64,000 nt of DNA from Putridiphycobacter sp045107045. GTDB lineage: Bacteria > Bacteroidota > Bacteroidia > Flavobacteriales_D > Crocinitomicaceae. Where the stretch lies: the NCBI GenBank assembly GCA_045107045.1, contig JBGCFR010000007.1, forward strand, positions 1-64,000, written 5' to 3'. A program made the position numbers and the translations under genes. Shown piece after piece: positions 17,922 to 26,533 of this stretch. The stretch's first letter is position 1. Every line of letters starts with the position of its first letter. The notes beneath the pieces were generated by a model. That model did not search any database, had not been told where the DNA came from, and saw only the letters and a program-made list of their open reading frames with translations.

Positions 17922-17955
17922 AAAATGCCAATATGTAATGACATATTGGCATTTT
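17922..17955 (-). terminator. Terminator of the miaB-secG operon
   Basis: Perfect 15-bp stem (17922-17936 with 17941-17955; core ATGCCAATATGT) and a four-base loop, followed on the minus strand by an eight-base T-run. Placed 18 bases after secG. Confidence 0.9.
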
Positions 17956-17973
17956 GTTGAGTTTTATTATTTA

Positions 17974-18273
17974 TTATAAATCATCTGGAATCGTTTCTCC
18001 ATTTGCTTCTATTTCTATACTCTCTGCATCAATCGCTCCACTAGAATTATCTGGCTTATAGCTAATCGCTAAAACTAAACAAAAGAAAGCTACACCAAGA
18101 GCTAAGCCCCAAGTTCCTTTTTCTAAGATTGTGTTGGCTCTCTTTGCACCACCCAATTGAACGGCCGATCCAAATTCAGAATTAATACCGCCACCTTTAG
18201 GGTTTTGTATTAAAACTAGAAGTATTAACGCAACACTTACTAATGAGATGATAACTAATAATAATATATTCAT
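17974..18273 (-). CDS. secG: Preprotein translocase subunit SecG
   Basis: Small Sec translocon subunit. Two membrane segments (about residues 2-20 and 52-72) flank the family motif LLVLIQNPKGGG (about 18-29) and GSAVQLGGAKRANTILEKGTW. The acidic tail (about residues 75-99) is longer than in E. coli, as is common in Bacteroidota. Last gene of the operon, six bases after the TPR protein gene. Confidence 0.95.
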   Translation of the reverse strand: MNILLLVIISLVSVALILLVLIQNPKGGGINSEFGSAVQLGGAKRANTILEKGTWGLALGVAFFCLVLAISYKPDNSSGAIDAESIEIEANGETIPDDL

Positions 18274-18279
18274 TTGATT

Positions 18280-19302
18280 TTATTTTAATTCGTCTTTCTT
18301 AATTTTCTTAATTTGATTTGCAAAGAAACTCTTTTTTTTCGGATTAAGCAAACTTAATTGTTCATAAGCTTTAATTGCCTTAGAATATTTTTTTTGTAAA
18401 TGATAAATTTTTGCTAAAGTCTCACTTACCAGTATATCGTCGTCGTCTAAACTTTTTTTAGCCTTATTTAATGGATTATAAAAGTCCTTTTTGGGTTTGG
18501 AAAGCCTTGGTTCTTCTTCTATAAATTTATCGAGTAAATGGTCTATTTCTTTTTTTGTTAATTTTGGTTCTGTAACTATCTCTTCTCTATTCTTTATAGT
18601 TTTAACTGTTTCACTTGAAGCGAGCTGGGTGTTGCTTGTTTGATGATGTGTTGTTTTCTTATAATTTAACCACTCACTAAATGATAAATTCTCAAAATCT
18701 ATATTTAATTCTTGTTGATTTAAATGCTCTAAGTTTTCTGTCTCAGCCTCATCATTATTATTAAATTCTAACTCAATATTTGCTTTCGAAATATCTATAA
18801 GATTTTCATTAGGTTTAACTTGAGTAATGATGTCCTCAGGTTTGTCTATGTTTTCAACATCAAAAATTAGCGTTGAATCTATAGCATTACTAAGTATATT
18901 CGTTTCTAATATGGGATTATGTTTTTCAGCATTAGAATTTATAGCTTCCTCATTTGAAACTAAATTTTCTTGTTCATGTACTTCTTTAATAGTTATTTTA
19001 ACATCTTCCGATTGCAAAGTGTCATCTGCCTCTAATGTCTTTACAGAGTCTTCCAGTACTCCAGTGTCAACATTTAGATTGATAACATTAAAAAGTTGTT
19101 CACGGTCGTTTACTTGAATAGAAGAGGATCTGAGGGCTTCATCAAAATGGATACTATTGGTATTTGATAAAGCTTTCAAGTACAGAATATGAAGAGTACT
19201 GCAAAACGGATATTTTGCTATGCTTTCTTCGAATTCAACTAAATCATCTTTAGAAATAAGAGATGGGTCGGTAATAAATGCATTTAATTTAGTTGTATCC
19301 AT
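18280..19302 (-). CDS. TPR-tailed conserved protein upstream of secG
   Basis: 340-residue protein without signal peptide. Residues 1-90 form a helical domain (LNAFITDPSLISKDDLVEFEESIAKYP), the middle (about 100-230) is long, polar and probably disordered, and the last 50 residues hold one or two TPR units (VSETLAKIYHLQKKYSKAIKAYEQLSLLNP). Its ATG shares a base with the lptE stop. I recall proteins of this architecture beside secG in Bacteroidota but know no function. Confidence 0.8.
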   Translation of the reverse strand: MDTTKLNAFITDPSLISKDDLVEFEESIAKYPFCSTLHILYLKALSNTNSIHFDEALRSSSIQVNDREQLFNVINLNVDTGVLEDSVKTLEADDTLQSEDVKITIKEVHEQENLVSNEEAINSNAEKHNPILETNILSNAIDSTLIFDVENIDKPEDIITQVKPNENLIDISKANIELEFNNNDEAETENLEHLNQQELNIDFENLSFSEWLNYKKTTHHQTSNTQLASSETVKTIKNREEIVTEPKLTKKEIDHLLDKFIEEEPRLSKPKKDFYNPLNKAKKSLDDDDILVSETLAKIYHLQKKYSKAIKAYEQLSLLNPKKKSFFANQIKKIKKDELK

Positions 19303-19793
19303 TACCAGTTACTTGTTAATTTATTAATAATATCTTGACTTAATTTTGCATTGATATCTTCTAATAAATCTGATTCAACACTTGCTAAATCGGTTGATGC
19401 ATCAAAATCAGAAAATTGACTGAACGTCTGTTCAAAACTCTCAACTGGCTTTTTTAAATTTAAAACAGATACTTTTATGCCAATGGTTAATCTGTTCTGA
19501 GCTGTGGTTTGATTACCTTGAACAGCTACCGGCAAAACTGAATAATTAATAATTACACCACTTATATTTATATCTGCTTCTTTATTGGATAATTTTAATG
19601 AAGACCGACCTATTACGAAATCTTTTAAGTACTCTGTGTATTGAGCTCCATATCCCACAGGAGCATTTGCAGCCTGTTCTTCAAATATACTAACTGAAAA
19701 GTTTTCAGCGTCAATACTGGCGTCTAATACTGAATAGCTCACACAACTTGCGATACTTAAAAAAAGTAGGAGATATGAATAAATAATTTTCAT
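19302..19793 (-). CDS. lptE: LptE-like LPS-assembly lipoprotein
   Basis: 163-residue outer-membrane lipoprotein (lipobox SIASC, Cys17) with features of the Bacteroidota LptE family: FSVSIFEEQAANAPVGYGAQYTEYLKDFVIGRSSLKL, then an alternating beta pattern (ADINISGVIINYSVLPVAVQGNQTTAQNRLTIGIKVS split over about residues 75-110). LptE plugs the LptD barrel that inserts lipopolysaccharide. Located between the sigma-54 activator and the TPR protein, the order I know from other Bacteroidota. Confidence 0.85.
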   Translation of the reverse strand: MKIIYSYLLLFLSIASCVSYSVLDASIDAENFSVSIFEEQAANAPVGYGAQYTEYLKDFVIGRSSLKLSNKEADINISGVIINYSVLPVAVQGNQTTAQNRLTIGIKVSVLNLKKPVESFEQTFSQFSDFDASTDLASVESDLLEDINAKLSQDIINKLTSNW

Positions 19794-19834
19794 AAAATAT
19801 TTATTGTAAACTTAATCGTTTTCAATTATTAAAA

Positions 19835-21088
19835 CTAATCTGTTAGATCATATTCTTTGATCTTTCTGTAAAGTGTCCGTTCAGAAATACCTAAATCTTG
19901 AGCGGCATATTTCCGTTTACCTCTATGTTTGGTCAAGGCTTTGGTAATTAACTCTTTTTCTTTTTCTTCTAAACTTAATGATTCCTCAACTTCAACAACC
20001 GGTTCAAAATGGTTTTCTGTCTCAAAAACCGCATCATGAATATTGGGTTTTTTCTGCTGGGAAGGTTCAGCGTAATTCGGCAATAAATTTCTAGTTTCTG
20101 GCTCAATATCTTCGTATAGTTGCTCAATAATTCTACTTTTTTCCTCGGTGCTAATTCCACTACCATCACTTTGGATGATTTTCAAAACTAATTTTTTTAG
20201 CTCGTTCAAGTCTTTTTTCATTTCAAAAAGTACTTTATATAATATGTCTCTTTCTGAAAAGTTGTCAGATTCCTTTTTTCTTATAATCGGAACCGACGAA
20301 GTAGGAGAGCTTTCAGGTAAATATAATAACATAGTTGCAGCTGATATCTCCCTTTCTTGCTCAATTATTGAAATCTGTTCAGTTGTATTTTTAAGCTGCC
20401 GGATGTTCCCTGGCCATGCGTAATTAGTTAATGCTTCAGCAGCCTCTTCAGACAAACGAATTGTTGGCATTCTATATTTTTCAGCAAATTCACTTGCAAA
20501 CTTTCTAAATATTAGATGAATATCTTCGTTTCGTTCTCTTAAAGCAGGTAAATGAATTGGAACAGAACTGAGTCTGTAAAATAAATCCTCACGAAATTTC
20601 CCACTTTGAATTGCATCTTGAAGATTCTCATTCGTTGCCGCTACCACTCTAACATTTGTTTTGATTGGCTTGGATGATCCTACGCGCAAAAATTCTCCCG
20701 TTTCTAAAACCCTTAAAAGTCTAACTTGAGTTGTGGTAGGTAATTCAGCTACTTCATCTAAAAAAATAGTACCACCATCAGCTTCTTCAAAATAACCTTT
20801 CCTTTTATCATGGGCACCAGTAAATGATCCTTTTTCATGGCCAAATAATTCAGAATCTATTGTGCCTTCAGGAATGGCTCCGCAGTTTACAGCAATATAT
20901 GTTGCATGTTTTCGGGCACTTAAATTATGAATTACTTTGGGCATGTTTTCCTTTCCAGTACCACTCTCTCCTGTAATTAGTACATTCATATCAGTTGGTG
21001 CAACTTGCATGGCGACACTTAAGGAACGGTTAAGTGCAGGACTATTCCCGATAATACCAAAACGTTGTTTAATTTGTTGAATATCCAT
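19835..21088 (-). CDS. Sigma-54-dependent transcriptional activator
   Basis: AAA+ enhancer-binding protein that opens sigma-54 promoters. Walker A is GESGTGKE (residues 40-47), the sigma-contacting loop reads GSFTGA rather than GAFTGA, Walker B is GGTIFLDEVAELP, and the R-finger region YRLSSVPIHLPALRER follows. A polar linker of about 110 residues leads to a Fis-type HTH (RKYAAQDLGISERTLYRKIKEYDL, at the C-terminus). There is no N-terminal receiver or sensor domain, so it may be controlled by a partner or by level. Two bases separate it from miaB. Confidence 0.93.
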   Translation of the reverse strand: MDIQQIKQRFGIIGNSPALNRSLSVAMQVAPTDMNVLITGESGTGKENMPKVIHNLSARKHATYIAVNCGAIPEGTIDSELFGHEKGSFTGAHDKRKGYFEEADGGTIFLDEVAELPTTTQVRLLRVLETGEFLRVGSSKPIKTNVRVVAATNENLQDAIQSGKFREDLFYRLSSVPIHLPALRERNEDIHLIFRKFASEFAEKYRMPTIRLSEEAAEALTNYAWPGNIRQLKNTTEQISIIEQEREISAATMLLYLPESSPTSSVPIIRKKESDNFSERDILYKVLFEMKKDLNELKKLVLKIIQSDGSGISTEEKSRIIEQLYEDIEPETRNLLPNYAEPSQQKKPNIHDAVFETENHFEPVVEVEESLSLEEKEKELITKALTKHRGKRKYAAQDLGISERTLYRKIKEYDLTD

Positions 21089-21090
21089 AA

Positions 21091-22518
21091 TTAAACGATT
21101 TTTCCTATTAAAGTGGTTGTCGTAAAATCATGAATTTTTACTGAAACATAGTCGCCTACATTCTTATCCCCTATGGGAAAAATGCATGTCACGTATTTAG
21201 AGTTTCTGCCATAACCATCTTGGTCCGATCGTTTTGATAAACCTTCAATTAGTATTTTAAAGGTTTTACCAACATCATTTTTGTTGCTTTCAAGAGATAG
21301 CTTGTGCTGCAAGTCAATAACAGATTGTAGCCTTCTTTTCTTTACAGCCAATGGAATGTCGTCCTCAAATTTTCTCTCTGCTAAAGTCTTAGGACGTTCG
21401 GAGTAAAAAAACATATAGGAGAAGTTGTATTTCACTTCCTCAATCAAGGACACGGTATCACTAAACTCCTCATCAGTTTCACCGCAAAACCCTGTAATTA
21501 TATCTGTTGATATGGCACAATCAGGCATAATACGCTTAATTGCATCAATTCTATTTAAATACCATTCTCTTGTATAGCCTCTATTCATTCTTTTCAAAAC
21601 ATCAGAATTACCAGATTGAACCGGTAAATGAATGTATTTACAAATGTTTTCATATTTGGCCATTGTATGTAAAACGTCATCCGTCATATCTTTCGGATGT
21701 GAGGTTGAAAATCGAATTCTTAAGTCGGGATTTACCAAAGCAACTTTTTCAAGTAATTGTGCAAAATTAACAGTTGGTTTTTCTTTATCAATTATCTCAT
21801 CTTTTTTTGTAATATTCCACCGATAGCTATCAACGTTTTGACCTAAAAGAGTAACCTCTCTATATCCTTTATCAAATAAATCAGCTGCTTCCTGAACAAT
21901 GGTTTCTGGATTTCTGCTACGTTCTCTTCCTCTGGTAAATGGAACCACGCAAAATGAACACATATTGTCACAACCCCTCATAATTGAAATGAAGGCAGTA
22001 ACTCCGCCAGAACCAAGTCTAACGGGTGATATGTCTGCATACGTTTCTTCTCTAGATAATAAAACGTTTACTGCCTTTTGTCCACTTTCCACCTCTTCAA
22101 TTAGGACAGGTAGGTCTCTATATGCATCAGGCCCCGCAACTAAGTCTACTAGCTTTTCCTCCTCAAGTAAATCTTTCTTTAGTCTCTCAGCCATACAGCC
22201 TAATATTCCAATAATTAATTTTGGATTATTTCTTTTTTGTTTTTGGTATTGACTCAATTTATTTCTAACCCTAGTTTCTGCATTCTCTCTAATAGAACAG
22301 GTATTCATCAATATGACATCAGCCACTGATGAGTCATTTGTTGTTGAAAACCCTTGATCTATTAATATGGAGGCTACAATCTCACTATCTGAAAAGTTCA
22401 TTTGGCAGCCGTAACTTTCAAGATAAAGTTTTTTTCCTTTATTATTTGAATTAATCATTAGCGCTTCGCCTTGCTTAGCTTCATCAATGTTTTTTTCTAA
22501 TTGAATGTCGTGTGTCAT
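21091..22518 (-). CDS. miaB: tRNA 2-methylthio-N6-isopentenyladenosine-37 synthase MiaB
   Basis: Radical-SAM methylthiotransferase acting on A37 of tRNAs reading UNN codons. It has the N-terminal cluster cysteines (ESYGCQMNFSDSE, NTCSIRENAETRVRNKL, GCMAERLKK), the radical-SAM motif CDNMCSFC (about residues 177-184) and a C-terminal TRAM domain. The length of 475 includes an N-terminal extension of about 28 residues. First gene of the unit leading to lptE and secG. Confidence 0.97.
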   Translation of the reverse strand: MTHDIQLEKNIDEAKQGEALMINSNNKGKKLYLESYGCQMNFSDSEIVASILIDQGFSTTNDSSVADVILMNTCSIRENAETRVRNKLSQYQKQKRNNPKLIIGILGCMAERLKKDLLEEEKLVDLVAGPDAYRDLPVLIEEVESGQKAVNVLLSREETYADISPVRLGSGGVTAFISIMRGCDNMCSFCVVPFTRGRERSRNPETIVQEAADLFDKGYREVTLLGQNVDSYRWNITKKDEIIDKEKPTVNFAQLLEKVALVNPDLRIRFSTSHPKDMTDDVLHTMAKYENICKYIHLPVQSGNSDVLKRMNRGYTREWYLNRIDAIKRIMPDCAISTDIITGFCGETDEEFSDTVSLIEEVKYNFSYMFFYSERPKTLAERKFEDDIPLAVKKRRLQSVIDLQHKLSLESNKNDVGKTFKILIEGLSKRSDQDGYGRNSKYVTCIFPIGDKNVGDYVSVKIHDFTTTTLIGKIV

Positions 22519-22536
22519 TTTCTAAAAATTCTATAA

Positions 22537-22566
22537 CAAAGGTAAAGATATATTATTCCCTGACAA
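22537..22566 (-). promoter_or_regulatory. Predicted miaB promoter
   Basis: On the minus strand TTG (22566-22564), a 19-base spacer and TACCTTTG (22544-22537) form a full Bacteroidota -33/-7 promoter, with the -7 box 18 bases before the miaB ATG. Confidence 0.6.
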
Positions 22567-22604
22567 TATGACAGACTGCTAAATTCTTAAATTATTAAAA
22601 AAAA

Positions 22605-22624
22605 TATTATTATTTATAATAATA
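22605..22624. repeat. AT-only palindrome between miaB and topA
   Basis: Nine-base arms TATTATTAT and ATAATAATA with a two-base centre, in the shared divergent control region. Low-complexity sequence, so it may be chance, but it could extrude or bend under supercoiling next to the topoisomerase gene. Confidence 0.3.
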
Positions 22625-22680
22625 GAAGGTAGATATGGTGTCAATTAGTATAAAAATTAGATTTATCCAATTACCTTTTA

Positions 22681-22688
22681 TAACTTTG
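22681..22688 (+). promoter_or_regulatory. Predicted -7 box for topA
   Basis: TAACTTTG matches TAnnTTTG and is followed by CACC, 41 bases before the topA ATG at 22730. Confidence 0.55.
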
Positions 22689-22729
22689 CACCCTGAAATT
22701 TCGTAGTAATATTAGTAAATAGGGAAAAT

Positions 22730-25114
22730 ATGTCAAAGCACTTAGTAATAGTTGAGTCACCAGCAAAGGCCAAAACAATTGAAGGTTATTTAGGTAAAGA
22801 TTATACAGTTATGTCAAGTTATGGACATGTGCGTGATTTGGGAAAAAAAGAAAATGCTATTGAAATAGAAAATGATTTTTCATGTAATTACGAAGTGTCT
22901 TCTGATAAGAAAAAAGTAGTTGCAGAATTAAAAAAGCTGGCTAAAAAAGCGGAAATGGTTTGGTTAGCTAGTGATGAAGATCGTGAAGGAGAGGCCATTT
23001 CTTGGCATTTAAAAGAAACACTTGGATTAAAAGAAGGGAGTTATAAGCGGATTACATTCAACGAAATTACTAAAACTGCAGTAGCTCATGCAATTGAAAA
23101 TCCGAGAAAAATTGATGACGATTTAGTAAATGCGCAGCAAGCACGTAGGGTGTTGGATAGATTGGTTGGGTTTGAATTGTCCCCTGTTTTATGGCGTAAA
23201 GTGAAACCGTCATTATCAGCAGGCAGAGTGCAGTCAGTTGCTGTTAGGCTAATTGTTGAGCGCGAAAAGGAAATTGAAGCTTTCAAAAATGAAAACTATT
23301 TTAATACTGAAGCAGTTTTTGGAGTTGGTACATCTACTTTGAAAGCGAAATTAAATAAGACACTTGAAGACAAAAAAACAGCAGAGTCATTTTTAAAAAA
23401 CTGTAAAGAATTTGATTTTAGCATTGCTGATGTTACAAAAAAACCTGCTAAAAAGTCTCCAACCGCACCCTTTACTACCTCTACATTGCAGCAAGAGGCG
23501 AGTTTGAAATATGGATTTTCTGTTTCAAGAACCATGTCTGTCGCACAACGATTATATGAAGCGGGTAGGATTACTTATATGAGAACAGATTCAGTACATC
23601 TTTCTCAAACTGCCGTTGATGGAGCAGTATCAGAAATAAATAAAGCATATGGTGCTGAGTTTGTAAAAACTCGAAAATATAAAAATAAAGCATCTGGAGC
23701 GCAAGAAGCTCACGAGGCAATAAGACCTTCGGATTTTTCCGTTCACGCTATTTCAGGTGAGTCTGATGAAGAAAAACTTTACCAATTGATATGGCGTCGT
23801 TCAATCGCTTCTCAAATGAGTGATGCACAATTAGAACGTACAACTATTAGTATTGATGCACCTCAAAAATATGTTTTTCAAGCCAAGGGAGAAATTATCA
23901 AATTTGAAGGGTTTTTAAAAGTTTATTTAGAATCTAAACTAGATGACGAGGAAGAAGAGGTGGAAGGTTTGTTGCCTGATATTAATGCTGGGGATAAATT
24001 AACAAGAGCTTCGATAATATCTACTGAAAGATTTACAAGACCTCCATCTAGATTTGTGGAAGCAAGTTTAGTGAAAAAATTAGAGGAACTTGGGATTGGT
24101 CGTCCTTCTACTTATGCGCCAACCATTTCAACTATTCAAAAACGTGGTTACGTTGAAAGGGGCATTCATGAAGGGGATGAGAGAAAATACGAACAATTAA
24201 GTTTGGTAATGGATGCCTTAAATTCAAGTGTTTTAACAGAGAGAACAGGAAGCCAAAAAGGAAAGCTTATTCCTACCGATATCGGTAGGGTGGTAACTGA
24301 GTTTTTAATAGAAAATTTTGGTAGAATAATGGAGTACAGCTTTACAGCAAGTGTAGAGGAAGAGTTTGATGACATTGCAAATGGTTTAAAAAAATGGACG
24401 GAAATGTTGAAGAAATTCTATGTTCCTTTTCATCAAAATGTAGAAGATACGCTTGAAAATGCTGACAGAGCATCAGGCGAAAGAGAATTAGGTATTGATC
24501 CAGTCTCAGGAAAACAAGTAATTTCTAGAATAGGACGATTTGGACCAATGGTTCAAATTGGACATCCAGACGACGAAGAAAAACCAAGGTTTGCATCATT
24601 AAGACCAAACCAAAATATTCATTCAATTTCATTAGAAGATGCACTTGAATTATTCAAATTTCCAAAAACATTGGGGCAATATGAAGATAAAGATGTTAAA
24701 GTGAACGTGGGCCGTTTTGGACCATATGTTCAGCATAATTCTAAATTTATTTCAATAAAGGAGAAAGATGGAGATACAATAGATTCTGTTGATTTTGAGC
24801 GAGCAATAGAATTGATTTTGGCCAAAAGAGAAGCGGATGCTAAGGCATTGATTAAAACTTTTCCAGAAGATGAAACTATGCAGCTTTTGATTGGTAGATA
24901 TGGTCCGTATTTAAAAATTGGCAAGGCTAATTTTAAATTGCCTAAAGATGTAGAGCCTGCAGACTTATCATATGAGGAGTGTGTAACAATCTCAGAAAAC
25001 CAACCAGCAAAAAAGGGAAGGGGTGGTAAAGCTTCAGTTAAAAAAACTACTTCCAAAAAGACAACTACGAAAAAAGCACCAGCTAAGAAAAAGATTGTGG
25101 CAAAAAAGAAGTAA
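22730..25114 (+). CDS. topA: DNA topoisomerase I
   Basis: Relaxes negative supercoils by single-strand passage (type IA). The Toprim domain begins HLVIVESPAKAKTIEGYL and includes SDEDREGEAISWHL (residues 81-94). The catalytic tyrosine is Tyr283 in GRITYMRTDS. The C-terminal third holds three zinc-less repeats (GRFGPMVQIG, GRFGPYVQHN, GRYGPYLKIG), and the last 30 residues are a lysine/threonine-rich tail (TTSKKTTTKKAPAKKK) likely to hold DNA. 794 residues, normal for the phylum. Confidence 0.98.
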   Translation: MSKHLVIVESPAKAKTIEGYLGKDYTVMSSYGHVRDLGKKENAIEIENDFSCNYEVSSDKKKVVAELKKLAKKAEMVWLASDEDREGEAISWHLKETLGLKEGSYKRITFNEITKTAVAHAIENPRKIDDDLVNAQQARRVLDRLVGFELSPVLWRKVKPSLSAGRVQSVAVRLIVEREKEIEAFKNENYFNTEAVFGVGTSTLKAKLNKTLEDKKTAESFLKNCKEFDFSIADVTKKPAKKSPTAPFTTSTLQQEASLKYGFSVSRTMSVAQRLYEAGRITYMRTDSVHLSQTAVDGAVSEINKAYGAEFVKTRKYKNKASGAQEAHEAIRPSDFSVHAISGESDEEKLYQLIWRRSIASQMSDAQLERTTISIDAPQKYVFQAKGEIIKFEGFLKVYLESKLDDEEEEVEGLLPDINAGDKLTRASIISTERFTRPPSRFVEASLVKKLEELGIGRPSTYAPTISTIQKRGYVERGIHEGDERKYEQLSLVMDALNSSVLTERTGSQKGKLIPTDIGRVVTEFLIENFGRIMEYSFTASVEEEFDDIANGLKKWTEMLKKFYVPFHQNVEDTLENADRASGERELGIDPVSGKQVISRIGRFGPMVQIGHPDDEEKPRFASLRPNQNIHSISLEDALELFKFPKTLGQYEDKDVKVNVGRFGPYVQHNSKFISIKEKDGDTIDSVDFERAIELILAKREADAKALIKTFPEDETMQLLIGRYGPYLKIGKANFKLPKDVEPADLSYEECVTISENQPAKKGRGGKASVKKTTSKKTTTKKAPAKKKIVAKKK

Positions 25115-25142
25115 AGTCATTATTTTTTTAGTAATAATTAGG

Positions 25143-25164
25143 ACATCAACTGATGTGCTTTTTT
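25143..25164 (+). terminator. Weak terminator after topA
   Basis: ACATC/GATGT five-base stem with a four-base loop followed by a T-run at 25159-25164. Short and weak. Confidence 0.4.
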
Positions 25165-25240
25165 GAATAGTTACCTGTTTTTAAAAGTCTATTGTTAACA
25201 GTATGCACTAGTCCTTTATGCTTTGCCATTGTTTAGCAGA

Positions 25241-25248
25241 TATATTTG
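25241..25248 (+). promoter_or_regulatory. Predicted -7 box for the formimidoylglutamase-like gene
   Basis: TATATTTG, an exact TAnnTTTG match, 16 bases before the ATG at 25265. It lies downstream of the in-frame TTG at 25223 and so argues for the ATG as start. Confidence 0.55.
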
Positions 25249-25264
25249 TAGAGCAAAGTACATT

Positions 25265-26419
25265 ATGAAGGATATCTCAATATATTTTCATCCTACCAAG
25301 TCCAAAGCCAAGTTGGCGAGTACTCAGTTGGGACAGCACATTATAACTCCAGTAGATGATTATTCGGAGATTGAAAAAAAGTCAATTGCTTTAATTTTTG
25401 TTTCAGAATATAGACAAAGCAATATCAAACATTCTGAAATTGCATTCCATTCTATAGTCTCATGTCTTGAGCAGTTGCAATGGGGTGACTGGAAAACTAA
25501 GCTATATAATTTAGGGGAAATTAAACCAGGTCAAAATCCTGCCGATACCTATGCAGCGTTAAAAGAAGTTACCTTCGAATTGATTAAGAACAATATTTTC
25601 CCCCTTATAATAGGAGGATCGCAGGATTTAACATATTCAGTTTATCAAGCTTATGAAAAGCTTGAACAAACAGTCAATCTTTTAACTATCGATTCACATT
25701 TTGATTTAGGTGATCCGGATGAACCTGTAAAAGAGTCAGGCTGGCTAAATAAAATTTTACTCCATCAACCTAATTATTTGTTCAACTACGCAAATGTTGG
25801 CTATCAATCATATTATGTGAATACTGAAGAGTCTGAATTGTTTTCAAAAATGTTTTTTGATATTCACAGACTTGGAGAGTATTATACTGATTCAACAATC
25901 GTTGAACCATTAGCAAGAAATTCAGATTTAGTATCGTTTGACATGAATGCAATTCGTTCATCTGATTATAAGCATAATACAAAACATTCTCCTCATGGTT
26001 TTTATGGTGAAGATGCATGTAGAATAATGAGGTACGCTGGCATTAGTGATAAATTGTCGTCATGTGGAATCTATAATTTTAATGGAATTGGAGAAGATGG
26101 AGGGCAAGGGGCTAACTTAGTTGCACAAATGATTTGGTACTTTGTGGAAGGGTTTAATCAACGAAAAGATGACTACCCGGTTTGTACAAAAAAGAATTAC
26201 ATTAAATATAGAGTAAATATAGACGATTTCAAGGACGAAATTCTTTTTTATAAAAGTGATAAGTCTGGTCGGTGGTGGATTGAAATCCCGTATCCTAATA
26301 GCGATAAGTCTAAATTTCAACGTCATCTATTAGTGCCTTGTACCTATGAGGTTTATCAAGATGCTTTAAGAAATGAAATGCCTGCACTTTGGTGGAAGAC
26401 ATATCAGAAATTAATCTAA
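25265..26419 (+). CDS. Formimidoylglutamase-like (arginase-fold) protein
   Basis: 384-residue member of the ureohydrolase fold, usually labelled formimidoylglutamase in Bacteroidota. The metal-binding motifs are altered: the GGDHS position reads GGSQD (about residues 117-121), DAHxD reads DSHFD (143-147), and SxDxD reads SFDMN (224-228). A metal-ligand histidine and aspartate are thus Gln and Asn. No other histidine-degradation genes are near. It sits between topA and the T9SS core genes. ATG 25265 is preferred to TTG 25223 because of the promoter and the fit of MKDISIYFHP to the family start. Catalysis is doubtful. Confidence 0.82.
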   Translation: MKDISIYFHPTKSKAKLASTQLGQHIITPVDDYSEIEKKSIALIFVSEYRQSNIKHSEIAFHSIVSCLEQLQWGDWKTKLYNLGEIKPGQNPADTYAALKEVTFELIKNNIFPLIIGGSQDLTYSVYQAYEKLEQTVNLLTIDSHFDLGDPDEPVKESGWLNKILLHQPNYLFNYANVGYQSYYVNTEESELFSKMFFDIHRLGEYYTDSTIVEPLARNSDLVSFDMNAIRSSDYKHNTKHSPHGFYGEDACRIMRYAGISDKLSSCGIYNFNGIGEDGGQGANLVAQMIWYFVEGFNQRKDDYPVCTKKNYIKYRVNIDDFKDEILFYKSDKSGRWWIEIPYPNSDKSKFQRHLLVPCTYEVYQDALRNEMPALWWKTYQKLI

Positions 26420-26485
26420 TTAAAAGTCTACAGAGAAAAACTTACATTTCTTAAAAAAAAAAACGTATTTTTAAAAAAATATATT

Positions 26486-26518
26486 TACTTTAGCCACCGC
26501 ATGAACTGTTTTTCATGC
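26486..26518 (+). promoter_or_regulatory. T9SS operon promoter-like box and 5' leader hairpin
   Basis: TACTTTAG (26486-26493) is one mismatch from the -7 box. At the predicted transcript start begins a perfect seven-bp hairpin, GCATGAA (26499-26505) with TTCATGC (26512-26518), loop six bases. It ends 15 bases before the porP ATG. Could stabilise or regulate the operon mRNA. Confidence 0.45.
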
Positions 26519-26533
26519 ACAAAAGTTTTTTTT

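Noticed and set aside
25023..25114. Lysine-rich end of topA as a frameshift artefact
   Set aside because: The basic tail is in frame, ends at a normal stop and such tails are known in topoisomerase I of this phylum.
25223..25264. TTG-initiated N-terminal extension of the arginase-fold gene
   Set aside because: The predicted promoter lies downstream of it and the extra 14 residues do not fit the family N-terminus.
26501..26533. Upstream ATG for the porP-like gene
   Set aside because: It precedes a perfectly good signal peptide start and lies within a leader hairpin.
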